A stretch of DNA of 21,811 bases, from positions 1-21,811 of the forward strand of contig JBMOHS010000052.1 of NCBI GenBank assembly GCA_049317725.1, read 5' to 3'. Positions 14,135-21,811 of this stretch are shown one piece after another. This stretch comes from CAIOZW01 sp049317725. GTDB taxonomy: Bacteria > Acidobacteriota > Blastocatellia > RBC074. Position 1 is the stretch's first letter; each line of letters opens with the position of its first letter. The translations under genes and the position numbers were made by a program. The notes beneath the pieces were generated by a model. That model was not told where the DNA came from. It did no database searches and saw only the letters and a program-made list of their open reading frames with translations.

Positions 14135-16228
14135 TCATGGAGTTGGGGGACGTTGCTGGAAGCGACGCGCGCCACGCTGCAGGAAGGCGACGAACTCATC
14201 TGGATTGCGGGTCAAGCCGGGAAAGCGGGCAAGGATTGTCCCGGTTGGGCTGACGACGGCATAGAGTGGCAGGGCCACCGTGGCAAACTTCTCGGCCTGG
14301 AGGGCGGAATTGCGCTCATCCTCGGGGGTTTCCCGGTCGGTGAAGAGTTCGACACGGACGAACTGGGAGAGCTCCTGCTGAACGCGTGGATGAGGGAAGA
14401 GGTTGCTCTCCATCCAGCGACAGTTGGTGCAGGTGACACCGGTAAAGTTGAGAAAGACCGGGCGGTTTTCGGCCTGCGCCCGGGCCAGCCCGGCGTCATA
14501 GGACTCGATCCACGCCTGCTCGACGTTGGGGGCAGGCGCGTTGGTGGGGCTGACCAAGCGCGAGCTCTCTCCTTTGGGGGGCGGGGGGAGCATGGCCTCC
14601 CATTCGCCCAGGGGCGCCCCGAAGAGCCCGGTGGTGAAGTAGAGGGCGAGCCCAAGAAAGAGGGTCGCACAGAGCATTCGGGCAACGCTCAGTCGCGGCA
14701 CTGGGGAGTCGTGGGGCAGGAGAAATTTCCCGAGGAGATAGAGGGCGGTCACCAGCGAAAGGGCGATCCAAGCCGCGAGGACGAGCGAGCGGGAGACGGT
14801 GTTCCAACCCCAGACGAGGTCAACATTGCTCAGGAACTTGAAGGCGGCCCCCAGTTCGAGGAAGCCCATTACCACCTTGACGCTGTTCATCCACCCACCC
14901 GATTTTGGCAGGGATTGGAGGTACCGGGGAAAGAGGGCGAGCAGGAAGAAGGGCAGGGCAAAGGCGGTCGAGAAAGAGAGCATGCCGATGGCGGGCCAGA
15001 ACCAGTCCCCTTGCGTGACGGCGACGAGCACTGTTCCGACAAAAGCGGCCGTGCACGTGAACGACGTCAGGGTGAAGGTCAGCCCCATCAAGAGAGTCGC
15101 GGCGGTAGTCCCAGTCTGAGCCTTGGCGTCGAGGCGATTGATGAGGCTACTCGGAAGCTGAAGCTCGAACATGCCGAAGAGGTTGAGCGCGAAGATGACA
15201 AAGAGGACCGTCAGAAAGAGGTTCATCCACGGGCTGGCCGCCAAGCGGTTGATCCCCGAGGGACCGGCCACCAGCGTCAGCGCCAATCCCAGAAAGGTGA
15301 AGGTGAAGATGATCCCGAAGCAGTAGAGGAGCGCTTGTCGGATCGACTCTCCGGTCGTCCGCTGCTCCTTCTTGGTGAAGAAGGAGACCGTGATCGGGAT
15401 CATCGGAAAGACGCAAGGGGTCAGCAGGGAGAGCAGGCCGACGCCCATGGCGAAGAGGATGTAGCCGAGGAGTCCCCGGTTGCGGAGTGCCTGCGCGGCG
15501 TCCGCCTCTTTCTCGTCCTCTTGGCTCGGAGAGGCGGTGATCTCGACAGGGGCTGGCGCCGTCGTGGCCGCCGCCGCCGGAGAAGGCGTGGGGCTTTGTA
15601 CGACGACTGGGGCGACGGGCGGAGACTTCTGCAGGAGGGCGACCAGCGGATCGGTGCCGGGCCCAGTAGCTGGTGCGCCTCCAGGAAGAATCGCCACCTC
15701 CAGATCGACCGGGCGCGTGCGCGGGGGCAGACACTGATGGTCGTCACACGCCTGGAAGTAGACCTTGAGACCGGCCGACCGCGGGGTTGTCGAGGGAGCC
15801 CCTTCTGCCACCACCGCCAGTTGGAAATCGACCTTCCCCTCGAAGGTCTCGGTCAAGAAATGGGGCTCTCCCGGCATCGAGAAGTTGGGATCGGGGGCGA
15901 TGCGGGGTTTGGGCTGTGTCGGAGGAGAGAGCAGCCGGAGTGGACCTCCCTCCTCGAGCGTGATGCGGGTCGGTCTGGGACCGCCGGATGGCTGGCTCAG
16001 CGAGTAGAGGTGCCACCCGGGATCGATCGTCGCGGTGAGGACGATCCGGGCCTTCTCGCCAGCCCGGACCGGCGTCGGCTCGATCCGGGCACTGAAGCGG
16101 ACTGGGTTGAGACCCTGTGCCAGGGCTGGTGTCAGGCCACTCACCATTGCCAGCAGCAGAATCCAGACGCCATGCCAGACGACAAGTTGGATCGACCTCT
16201 TTCCCGTTCCCCTCTGCTTCGCGCTCAT
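14135..16228 (-). CDS. dsbD: Thiol:disulfide interchange protein DsbD
   Basis: The 697-residue protein carries electrons from cytoplasmic thioredoxin across the inner membrane to periplasmic disulfide reductases. All three modules and six cysteines are visible. A signal peptide (about 14-38, ending ALAQ) is followed by an N-terminal immunoglobulin-like domain with C161 and C166 in CDDHQC, then a Pro/Ala linker (200-235). The transmembrane domain (about 254-560) has C272 in LLTPCVFP and C392 in SFTCTAAF. The C-terminal thioredoxin domain has C600-T-N-C603. AGGGAG precedes the start by five bases. At 697 residues it is longer than the E. coli protein, mainly through the linker. Its neighbour is a periplasmic foldase, so the pair forms an envelope protein-quality block unrelated to the sulfonate operon. 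Confidence 0.95.
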   Translation of the reverse strand: MSAKQRGTGKRSIQLVVWHGVWILLLAMVSGLTPALAQGLNPVRFSARIEPTPVRAGEKARIVLTATIDPGWHLYSLSQPSGGPRPTRITLEEGGPLRLLSPPTQPKPRIAPDPNFSMPGEPHFLTETFEGKVDFQLAVVAEGAPSTTPRSAGLKVYFQACDDHQCLPPRTRPVDLEVAILPGGAPATGPGTDPLVALLQKSPPVAPVVVQSPTPSPAAAATTAPAPVEITASPSQEDEKEADAAQALRNRGLLGYILFAMGVGLLSLLTPCVFPMIPITVSFFTKKEQRTTGESIRQALLYCFGIIFTFTFLGLALTLVAGPSGINRLAASPWMNLFLTVLFVIFALNLFGMFELQLPSSLINRLDAKAQTGTTAATLLMGLTFTLTSFTCTAAFVGTVLVAVTQGDWFWPAIGMLSFSTAFALPFFLLALFPRYLQSLPKSGGWMNSVKVVMGFLELGAAFKFLSNVDLVWGWNTVSRSLVLAAWIALSLVTALYLLGKFLLPHDSPVPRLSVARMLCATLFLGLALYFTTGLFGAPLGEWEAMLPPPPKGESSRLVSPTNAPAPNVEQAWIESYDAGLARAQAENRPVFLNFTGVTCTNCRWMESNLFPHPRVQQELSQFVRVELFTDRETPEDERNSALQAEKFATVALPLYAVVSPTGTILARFPGLTRNPDEFVAFLQRGARRFQQRPPTP

Positions 16229-16292
16229 CCGTCTCCCTTTCTCTTCGTTGCCCTGCGGTGATCAGGTTGGTCTCCTGCCTCTTAAATCTCAG

Positions 16293-16322
16293 AGAGTAGC
16301 TGGAATCCGCCCCCCGCTTCAA
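16293..16322 (-). promoter_or_regulatory. Probable promoter of dsbD
   Basis: On the minus strand TTGAAG (16317-16322) and TACTCT (16293-16298) are separated by 18 bp, giving a leader of about 58 nt before dsbD. A perfect AACCAG-AGAG-CTGGTT hairpin (16321-16336) overlaps the upstream edge of the -35 box and could be a small operator. Confidence 0.45.
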
Positions 16323-16352
16323 CCAGAGAGCTGGTTCTCAGCCCGGATGGGC

Positions 16353-16386
16353 AAAAAAGAAGAGCCCCCCTCTCTGCCGGGGGGCT
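16353..16386 (-). terminator. Intrinsic terminator of the ETF operon
   Basis: On the minus strand AGCCCCCC (16379-16386) pairs with GGGGGGCT (16363-16370) around an 8-nt loop, followed by CTTC and six T (complement of 16353-16358). It lies about 90 bp after the quinone oxidoreductase stop; the interval 16391-16477 shows no gene. It cleanly separates the ETF operon from the dsbD promoter. Confidence 0.85.
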
Positions 16387-16477
16387 TTGATCAAAATTGC
16401 CTCTACCTTGATGGTTCAACCTTTTTCTGTGAAGATAAATGGCCTCGGCTCAAGCGGGAGAGCCAGACGAAAGCGTG

Positions 16478-18175
16478 CTAGAGATTGACGTAGTTGGGGC
16501 CGCCCCCTCCCTCCGGAGGAACCCAATCGATGATCTGATAGGGGTCCATGATGTCGCACGTCTTGCAGTGGACACAGTTGGAGAAGTTGATCTTGGGGCG
16601 CCGGCCTCCGTCGACCTCCTCAATCTCGTAGACCGCCGCGGGACAGAAGTACTGGCAGGGGTTCCCGTACTCGACGGTGCAGCGGTTGAGGCAGAGGTCT
16701 GGCTCGAGAATCCGCAGGTGGGGCGGTTGGTCCTCGCTGTGCTCCGTTCCGGAGCGATAGACGTCGGTCACCTTGTCGAAGGTCAACTGGTTGTCCCATT
16801 TGTCCGGAGGTGCCTGGAGGTATTCGCCGGGCTGTTGCGGACGGCGGCGGAAGACGTGGAGCTTCTTGAGGTGCTCGTGGCCCGCCTCGACGGCGAGATC
16901 GCCCAGCAGGCCGAATCCGCGCGTCAGATATTGGAACCCATTCTCGACCAGTCCCCACCACCGGCCGTGGCGAAAGGCTTGGTGGGAGTTCCGCACTTCG
17001 TAGAGCTCCTCGTAGACGTAGCTACTCCGGACCTTCTCCTCGAAGCGGCGCAGTTGGGCCTCCTCGAAGCGATTGGCGAGGAGCGCCTCGAAGATCGCCT
17101 CGGCGGCAAGCATCCCCGACTTCATCGCCATGTGGATGCCCTTCAGCTTCTGGGAGTTGAGGAAGCTGGCCGTGTCCCCAATCATCAGGAATCCGTCCCC
17201 GAAATATTTAGGCTGCGAGAGGAGCCCTCCCTCGGGGAGGCTCTTGGCGCCATAGTGGAGCATCCGTCCGCCTTCGAGGAGTTTGGCAATCGCCGGGTGC
17301 TGTTTGAACTGGTTGAAGAGGCGGTGGGGATCGGTGAAAGGATCCTGGTAGTCGAGACCGACGACCAGCCCAATGTCGAGCAGGTCGTTCTGCATCCCAT
17401 AGACGAAGCTGCCCCCGAAGATCTCATTCGGGAGCGGATAGCCCAGGGTGTGCATGACGAAGCCAGGGGTGACCCTGCCCTTGGGGAGTTCCCAGATCTC
17501 CTTGACGCCGATGGCATAGACCTGCGGGTTGCGCCCCTCGTCGAGCCCGAGGCGGGCAATGTGCTTCTTGGCGAGGGAGCCGCGTGAGCCTTCGCCGAGG
17601 ACGGTCACCTTGGCGAAGATGTCCGCGCCGGGCTGGTAGTTCTCGCGAGGATGTCCTTCCCGGTCAATGCCCCGGTCAGAGGTCCGCACGCCGATCACGC
17701 GGTTCTGCTCGTCATAGAGAAGCTCTGCGCCCGGAAACTCTGGGAGGAGCATGACGTCCGCCGCCTCGACGATCGGGCCCATCCAGCGAATCAATTTGTT
17801 GAGCGAGACAACATACTTCCCGTGATTGTTGAGGGGAGGGGGGATGATCGGCAGCTTCCACTTGCCCCGCTTGGTCAGGAAGGAGACATCCTCGACCGTC
17901 ACCGGCGCTTCGATCGGCGCCCCACGCTCTTTCCAATCCGGCATCAGTTCGTCAAGGGGGCGCATGTCCATGACTGCACCCGAGATGGCGTGCGAGCCGA
18001 TCTCGCGCCCCTTCTCGATGACCGCAATCGAGATCTCTCCCAGTCCTTTTCCATTGGCTGTCTGATTGTGCCGCTCGATCAGTTGGCGTAAATGATAGGC
18101 CCCGGCCAGCGAAGCCGGACCCGCGCCCACGAAGAGCACATCCACTTCCAGCGTGTCCCGTTCTATCTGCTCCAT
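16478..18175 (-). CDS. Electron transfer flavoprotein:quinone oxidoreductase (ETF-QO)
   Basis: The protein has 565 residues, the full bacterial length. It is a membrane-associated flavoprotein that passes electrons from reduced ETF through FAD and a [4Fe-4S] cluster to the quinone pool. The N-terminus has the FAD dinucleotide motif VGAGPASLAGA (16-26), and GDGFLMIGDTASFLNSQKLK is the second FAD segment. The cluster ligands are C511 in FCPAAVY and C534, C537 and C540 in NCVHCKTCDIMDP, followed by the family's C-terminal PEGGGGP. GGAGG precedes the ATG by seven bases. It is the last gene of the etfB-etfA-hydrolase-ETF-QO operon, which ends at the terminator at 16353-16386. It shares electron carriers with acyl-CoA dehydrogenases, none of which is in the window. 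Confidence 0.96.
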   Translation of the reverse strand: MEQIERDTLEVDVLFVGAGPASLAGAYHLRQLIERHNQTANGKGLGEISIAVIEKGREIGSHAISGAVMDMRPLDELMPDWKERGAPIEAPVTVEDVSFLTKRGKWKLPIIPPPLNNHGKYVVSLNKLIRWMGPIVEAADVMLLPEFPGAELLYDEQNRVIGVRTSDRGIDREGHPRENYQPGADIFAKVTVLGEGSRGSLAKKHIARLGLDEGRNPQVYAIGVKEIWELPKGRVTPGFVMHTLGYPLPNEIFGGSFVYGMQNDLLDIGLVVGLDYQDPFTDPHRLFNQFKQHPAIAKLLEGGRMLHYGAKSLPEGGLLSQPKYFGDGFLMIGDTASFLNSQKLKGIHMAMKSGMLAAEAIFEALLANRFEEAQLRRFEEKVRSSYVYEELYEVRNSHQAFRHGRWWGLVENGFQYLTRGFGLLGDLAVEAGHEHLKKLHVFRRRPQQPGEYLQAPPDKWDNQLTFDKVTDVYRSGTEHSEDQPPHLRILEPDLCLNRCTVEYGNPCQYFCPAAVYEIEEVDGGRRPKINFSNCVHCKTCDIMDPYQIIDWVPPEGGGGPNYVNL

Positions 18176-18236
18176 ACGGATCCTCCACCTCAGCGAAAAC
18201 AGGCAACTTCAAGTCTTGGCTGACTCTCCCCTCTCA

Positions 18237-19730
18237 TCACTTGGCCGGACTTGTCGCCGCCGGAGGGGTCTCCTTTGGCGGCGCGTCGAAGGGGAGAACC
18301 TCCGGAATGACACGGACGCCCGTGGTCAGCTTGAGAGGGTACTTTCCCCCCATCGGATAGGTCATCTCGAGGAAGTAGGCAGTCCAGCCGCTGGTCGGCT
18401 TGGCCACCCGCCCCAGGTAGACGCCCTCGCTCTTGGCCGTGACGACCTCACTGGTGAAGGCCTTTCCGATGATATCCAGCCGGAAGTCACGTGCTTTGGG
18501 ATTGGTGGCCTGCCAGAGTCTGACCTCGGTCGGCTGCGTCTTTGTCTGCAGTCGGATAGACCCGTCGGGCTCCATCGACCAGCGATACTCCGGGCGCGGG
18601 ACTCCACGCAGGACGGCATCGTAGAAGGCATCGAGTGTTTGCGGGGCATCCGAAAAGTTGAGGTCGTGTTTGGTGTTGGGGACGTAGCGCAGATGCTTCT
18701 CCCCCTGCAAATCGTGGTAGTAGAACTGCCACGAATCCGGGAGGAAGAACTGATCGCCCGTCGAGTTGACGATCAATTTGGGCATCGTCAGCCGGTCGCG
18801 GTACTGGTACGGATCCTCGATCTCCATCAGGTCCTGATACTGTGGCGTGCCGCTCCAGGGCCAGATATTGAGGTAGTCGCCGACGGCCGGGGCCCAGAAC
18901 CCGTACGCCCGATAGTGGTGGGTCATTGATGCCGGCAGGTTGAGGCAGTCGATGACAAACGGCGCAATGGCAATGACCCGCCGGTCAACGGCTGCCGTGG
19001 TCCAAGTCGTCCACCCCCGCTTCGAGCCACCTGAGACGATGAACTTCTCGACCTTGACTGGGCGCTTCCCGCCCTCCTGGCTGGCACTGAAGGCGGTGAT
19101 GGTGTCCATGGCGCGGACGGCCGCCTTGGTCATCGGCAACCGCAATGGCCACGTCTCGTCCCCGGTCCGCATGAACTTCTCCCAGGAATAGGAGATGATC
19201 GCGTCCTCGTTGCGGGACTTGGTCTCGTCGGAGAAGGTCAGCGGCTCGTTCGGAATGGTCCGGAGTTCCGCGACCACTGAGCCGGTGCGCGTCGCCATCT
19301 CGGTGAAGATCGAGACGGGTGCCCCGGGGGCCTTGCTGTTGATCGAGCCGCCGGAGATGAAGAGGAAGCCATTCTCGGTCCGGACTTGGTCTGGCTCAAC
19401 GACCGTCAACCAATGCTCCCAGATCGGCTTGCTCACCTCTTTCGCGGTGCGCCACTGTTGGGAGGTCAGGTGGAGAACGTAGACCGTGAAGCCCTCGCGC
19501 CGGATCGTATTCTCGACCCGCCACGCATAGTTCGGATCCTCCTTGGCAATGTAGCGGTCGAGGGCGGTCGTCTTCTTCCCGGACCGCCTTCTCGTCTCGT
19601 CTTTGCCTTCGACTGTCCAGTGATCCACCAGCCGGACAGCGGTCAAGGTGACGGCAAGGAGAAAGAGCCCACCGAGAAGAACAGAGGCCAACCATCTACG
19701 CGACTCAGGCGATGACATTCTGCGATTCAT
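18237..19730 (-). CDS. PqaA-like (PhoPQ-activated pathogenicity-related) alpha/beta hydrolase
   Basis: The 497-residue protein has a basic N-terminus and one hydrophobic helix (about 13-32), either an uncleaved anchor or a signal, placing the enzyme outside the inner membrane. The PqaA-family alpha/beta-hydrolase triad is clear: S236 in VSGGSKRGW, D326 in VNSTGDQFF and H355 in PNTKHDLNF. DRYIAKEDPNYAW (58-70) is the usual start of the family's domain, and a C-terminal beta-rich part (about 400-485) ends in a Pro/Ala tail. The ATG at 19730 has GAGGAG seven bases before it; the longer frame would run back to the etfA stop. The substrate is unknown for the family despite its name. It sits 95 bp after etfA and 61 bp before ETF-QO on the same strand, an odd place for it. 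Confidence 0.88.
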   Translation of the reverse strand: MNRRMSSPESRRWLASVLLGGLFLLAVTLTAVRLVDHWTVEGKDETRRRSGKKTTALDRYIAKEDPNYAWRVENTIRREGFTVYVLHLTSQQWRTAKEVSKPIWEHWLTVVEPDQVRTENGFLFISGGSINSKAPGAPVSIFTEMATRTGSVVAELRTIPNEPLTFSDETKSRNEDAIISYSWEKFMRTGDETWPLRLPMTKAAVRAMDTITAFSASQEGGKRPVKVEKFIVSGGSKRGWTTWTTAAVDRRVIAIAPFVIDCLNLPASMTHHYRAYGFWAPAVGDYLNIWPWSGTPQYQDLMEIEDPYQYRDRLTMPKLIVNSTGDQFFLPDSWQFYYHDLQGEKHLRYVPNTKHDLNFSDAPQTLDAFYDAVLRGVPRPEYRWSMEPDGSIRLQTKTQPTEVRLWQATNPKARDFRLDIIGKAFTSEVVTAKSEGVYLGRVAKPTSGWTAYFLEMTYPMGGKYPLKLTTGVRVIPEVLPFDAPPKETPPAATSPAK

Positions 19731-19744
19731 CTCACAGCTCCTCG

Positions 19745-19764
19745 AAAATAGACCAAAATAGACC
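19745..19764. repeat. Two tandem copies of a 10-mer between etfA and the PqaA-like gene
   Basis: AAAATAGACC occurs twice head to tail (19745-19754 and 19755-19764) just upstream of the PqaA-like gene's ribosome site. The minus strand reads GGTCTATTTT twice, an AT-rich patch in GC-rich DNA. It could be a regulator half-site pair or an RNA-level element; no -35/-10 pair of good quality goes with it. Confidence 0.5.
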
Positions 19765-19825
19765 AAAGGCTCTCTTCCCCTGGCGCTGGACCTCGACGGG
19801 AGGCAATTCGGGCCGCAGCCCTTGC

Positions 19826-20812
19826 TCAACCGCGCAACGTCTTCTCGACTTCGGTGGTCAGTGCAGGAACGATCTCGAAGAGGTCCCCGACCACCCCATA
19901 ATCGGCCACCTCGAAGATCGGCGCTTCCCGATCCTTGTTGATGGCGACGATGGTGCGCGCCCCCTTCATGCCGACCAAGTGTTGAATCGCGCCCGAGATG
20001 CCAACGGCGAGATAGAGCTTCGGGGCGACCGTCTGGCCGGATGAGCCGATCTGGCGGTCCATCGGCAGCCAGTCGTTATCACAGATCGGCCGGGAGGCGG
20101 CCAGCTCGGCACCCATCGCCTCGGTCAACTTGCGAATGATGTCGATGTTCTTCTGCTCCTTGATCCCGCGACCGACCGAGACGATCAATGGGGCCTGCGT
20201 CAGATCGACTGCCGCCTTGGCCTCCTTGAACCGCGCCTCGGGAGCCTGTCGAACCTGACCCGCATCGAGCTGGATGGCCAGCGGTGTGATCGAGGCGGTT
20301 CCCGCTTCGCACTCATCCCCGCGGAACGTCCCAATCTGAAAGCTGACGAAATGCGGGGCCTCCCCGACGGGCACGACGTCTGCCGCCATCTTTCCTTGGA
20401 AGATCAGTTTGGTCAGCACCAGTGTTCCGCCCTCGAGCTGAAAGCCGATGCAGTCCCCGACCAAGGCGCGCTCAAATGATGCCGCCAGCTTCGGGGCGAA
20501 GTCGCGCGCTTCGTAGGTATGGCTCATGACGACCAGCGATGGATCGACCTGCGCGATGACCTGCCGAAAGGCGGCGGTCGTCCCATCCGCCGTGTACGCC
20601 GTCAGTCCTGCCTGCTCGACCAGGTAGACCGTCTTCAATTTCCGTGATGCCACTTCGGACCCGATGGCCTGCAGTCCCTCTCCGAAGAGCACCGCCGAGA
20701 CCTCTTCCCCTCGCGCCGCCCCGATCAACTGGGCTGCCCGCAGCGCTTCATAAGAAGCCCGATTGACCTTCCCCTCAATGTGCTCAATGTAGACCAGAAT
20801 TCCACTCGCCAT
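19826..20812 (-). CDS. etfA: Electron transfer flavoprotein alpha subunit
   Basis: The 328-residue protein binds the FAD of the soluble ETF heterodimer. The C-terminal FAD domain shows VGRGIKEQKN, RQIGSSGQTVAPKLY and the ETF-alpha signature LYLAVGISGAIQHL, followed by INKDREAPIFEVADYGVVGD. The N-terminal half is the partner-binding alpha/beta domain. The start is ATG 20812 (MASGILVYIEH) with GGAGAGG a few bases upstream, 19 bp after etfB; the longer open frame reads through etfB out of phase and is not real. It follows etfB as in most bacteria. Confidence 0.96.
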   Translation of the reverse strand: MASGILVYIEHIEGKVNRASYEALRAAQLIGAARGEEVSAVLFGEGLQAIGSEVASRKLKTVYLVEQAGLTAYTADGTTAAFRQVIAQVDPSLVVMSHTYEARDFAPKLAASFERALVGDCIGFQLEGGTLVLTKLIFQGKMAADVVPVGEAPHFVSFQIGTFRGDECEAGTASITPLAIQLDAGQVRQAPEARFKEAKAAVDLTQAPLIVSVGRGIKEQKNIDIIRKLTEAMGAELAASRPICDNDWLPMDRQIGSSGQTVAPKLYLAVGISGAIQHLVGMKGARTIVAINKDREAPIFEVADYGVVGDLFEIVPALTTEVEKTLRG

Positions 20813-20831
20813 GATTGCCTCTCCTGCCCCG

Positions 20832-21611
<780 letters not shown>

Positions 21612-21686
21612 CTCTCCCTCTCCTTCGTCTCTCCCTCAGGTTGCGCTCCCCCACCCGATCAGGAGGGCATCCCTTTGGGGGGATAT

Positions 21687-21718
21687 CGCATACTGAATGA
21701 GCATTCATTCAGTATGCG
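21687..21718. promoter_or_regulatory. FadR (TetR-family)-like palindromic operator
   Basis: CGCATACTGAATGA (21687-21700) and its exact reverse complement (21705-21718) flank a 4-bp spacer GCAT, a perfect 14+14 inverted repeat. Its core TGAATGA-N4-TCATTCA matches the recognised operator of TetR-type FadR regulators of fatty-acid degradation, TGAATGANTANTCATTCA, which also control etfBA in Bacillus. The expected transcription start of etfB, near 21716, falls inside it, the geometry of a repressor site. It lies 75 bp before the etfB start codon. No T-tract follows on either strand, so it is not a terminator. Confidence 0.75.
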
Positions 21719-21722
21719 GAAA

Positions 21723-21751
21723 TTTATACTGCAAAAGAGGTCAAAGGGCAA
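21723..21751 (-). promoter_or_regulatory. Sigma70-type promoter of the etfB operon
   Basis: On the minus strand TTGCCC (21746-21751) and TATAAA (21723-21728) are separated by exactly 17 bp. The predicted start lies about seven bases further on, inside the operator-like palindrome, giving a leader of about 105 nt. Confidence 0.65.
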
Positions 21752-21760
21752 TCGAGGGAA

Positions 21761-21811
21761 GAGGGGCGAGGGGCGAAGGGCGAGGGGTGAGGGGCGAGGG
21801 GTGAGGGGGGA
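21761..21811. repeat. G-rich low-complexity tandem repeat, cut by the window edge
   Basis: From 21761 to the end the sequence is successive seven-base GAGGGGC/GAGGGGT-type units with small variations, all purine-rich on the plus strand. Runs of four or more G separated by three bases make it a strong potential G-quadruplex. It starts about 10 bp upstream of the etfB -35 box and may extend well beyond the window. Confidence 0.85.

Noticed and set aside
13871..16261. Very long plus-strand open frame of about 796 codons
   Set aside because: It is the antisense shadow of dsbD; its product is low-complexity and charged, with no domain.
16339..16352. GCCC-GGAT-GGGC next to six A as a separate terminator
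   Set aside because: The stem is only four pairs; the A-run belongs to the stronger minus-strand terminator at 16353-16386.
16439..17587. Long plus-strand open frame of 382 codons
   Set aside because: It lies antisense to the ETF-QO gene, whose motifs and cluster cysteines are unambiguous; long antisense frames are expected in GC-rich coding DNA.
21687..21718. Terminator of an upstream minus-strand gene
   Set aside because: Although it is a perfect stem, it has no adjacent U-run, its core matches a known operator, and it sits on the predicted etfB start site.

Overview
The window is 21.8 kb of GC-rich bacterial DNA with a Gram-negative gene content: a full-length DsbD, a membrane-anchored PpiD/SurA-like foldase, electron-transfer flavoprotein (ETF) with ETF:quinone oxidoreductase, and twin-arginine-exported sugar enzymes. 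TAT-exported Gfo/Idh/MocA and TIM-barrel 'isomerase' proteins, DUF4380 and PqaA-like hydrolases are common in Acidobacteriota, Verrucomicrobiota and Planctomycetota. Acidobacteriota is my best guess, mainly from the look of the foldase N-terminus, but it is low confidence and rests on no database search.

Layout. Positions 1-371 hold two and a bit copies of an almost perfect 168-bp tandem repeat carrying a REP-like hairpin. Positions 657-11679 are one plus-strand array of ten tightly packed genes, preceded by a possible 24-codon leader ORF: TAT-exported TIM-barrel protein, TAT-exported Gfo/Idh/MocA protein, KduI/IolB-type cupin isomerase, MFS anion transporter, secreted DUF4380 protein, 2-hydroxyacid dehydrogenase, TalC-type transaldolase, aldehyde dehydrogenase, SuyA, SuyB and an Ldh2/ComC-type dehydrogenase (eleven CDS counting both Suy subunits). 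Everything downstream is on the minus strand: tRNA-Lys(UUU), the PpiD-like foldase, DsbD, and then, in transcription order from the right end, etfB - etfA - PqaA-like hydrolase - ETF:quinone oxidoreductase. The right end is a G-rich heptamer-like repeat.

Main interpretation. Automatic annotation would probably read the plus-strand array as hexuronate/altronate catabolism. The two 'altronate dehydratase' halves instead look like (2R)-sulfolactate sulfo-lyase (SuyA + SuyB). Read that way, the other genes fit a complete sulfoquinovose pathway of the sulfofructose-transaldolase type: uptake (MFS), isomerisation to 6-deoxy-6-sulfofructose (cupin), transaldolase cleavage to sulfolactaldehyde, oxidation to (S)-sulfolactate (aldehyde dehydrogenase), stereo-inversion through sulfopyruvate by an SlcC-type and a ComC-type dehydrogenase, and desulfonation to pyruvate + sulfite (SuyAB). 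The exported Gfo/Idh/MocA protein could be an NAD-dependent sulfoquinovosidase at the head of the route. Each step except SuyAB is a family-level inference; the strength lies in the combination.

The minus-strand ETF operon has a sigma70-like promoter whose expected start site lies inside a 14+14 bp palindrome resembling the operator of TetR-type FadR regulators, so acyl-CoA-responsive control is likely. It contains an unexpected PqaA-like hydrolase between etfA and the quinone oxidoreductase. Gene starts were chosen from ribosome binding sites and family alignments recalled from memory; no searches were run.
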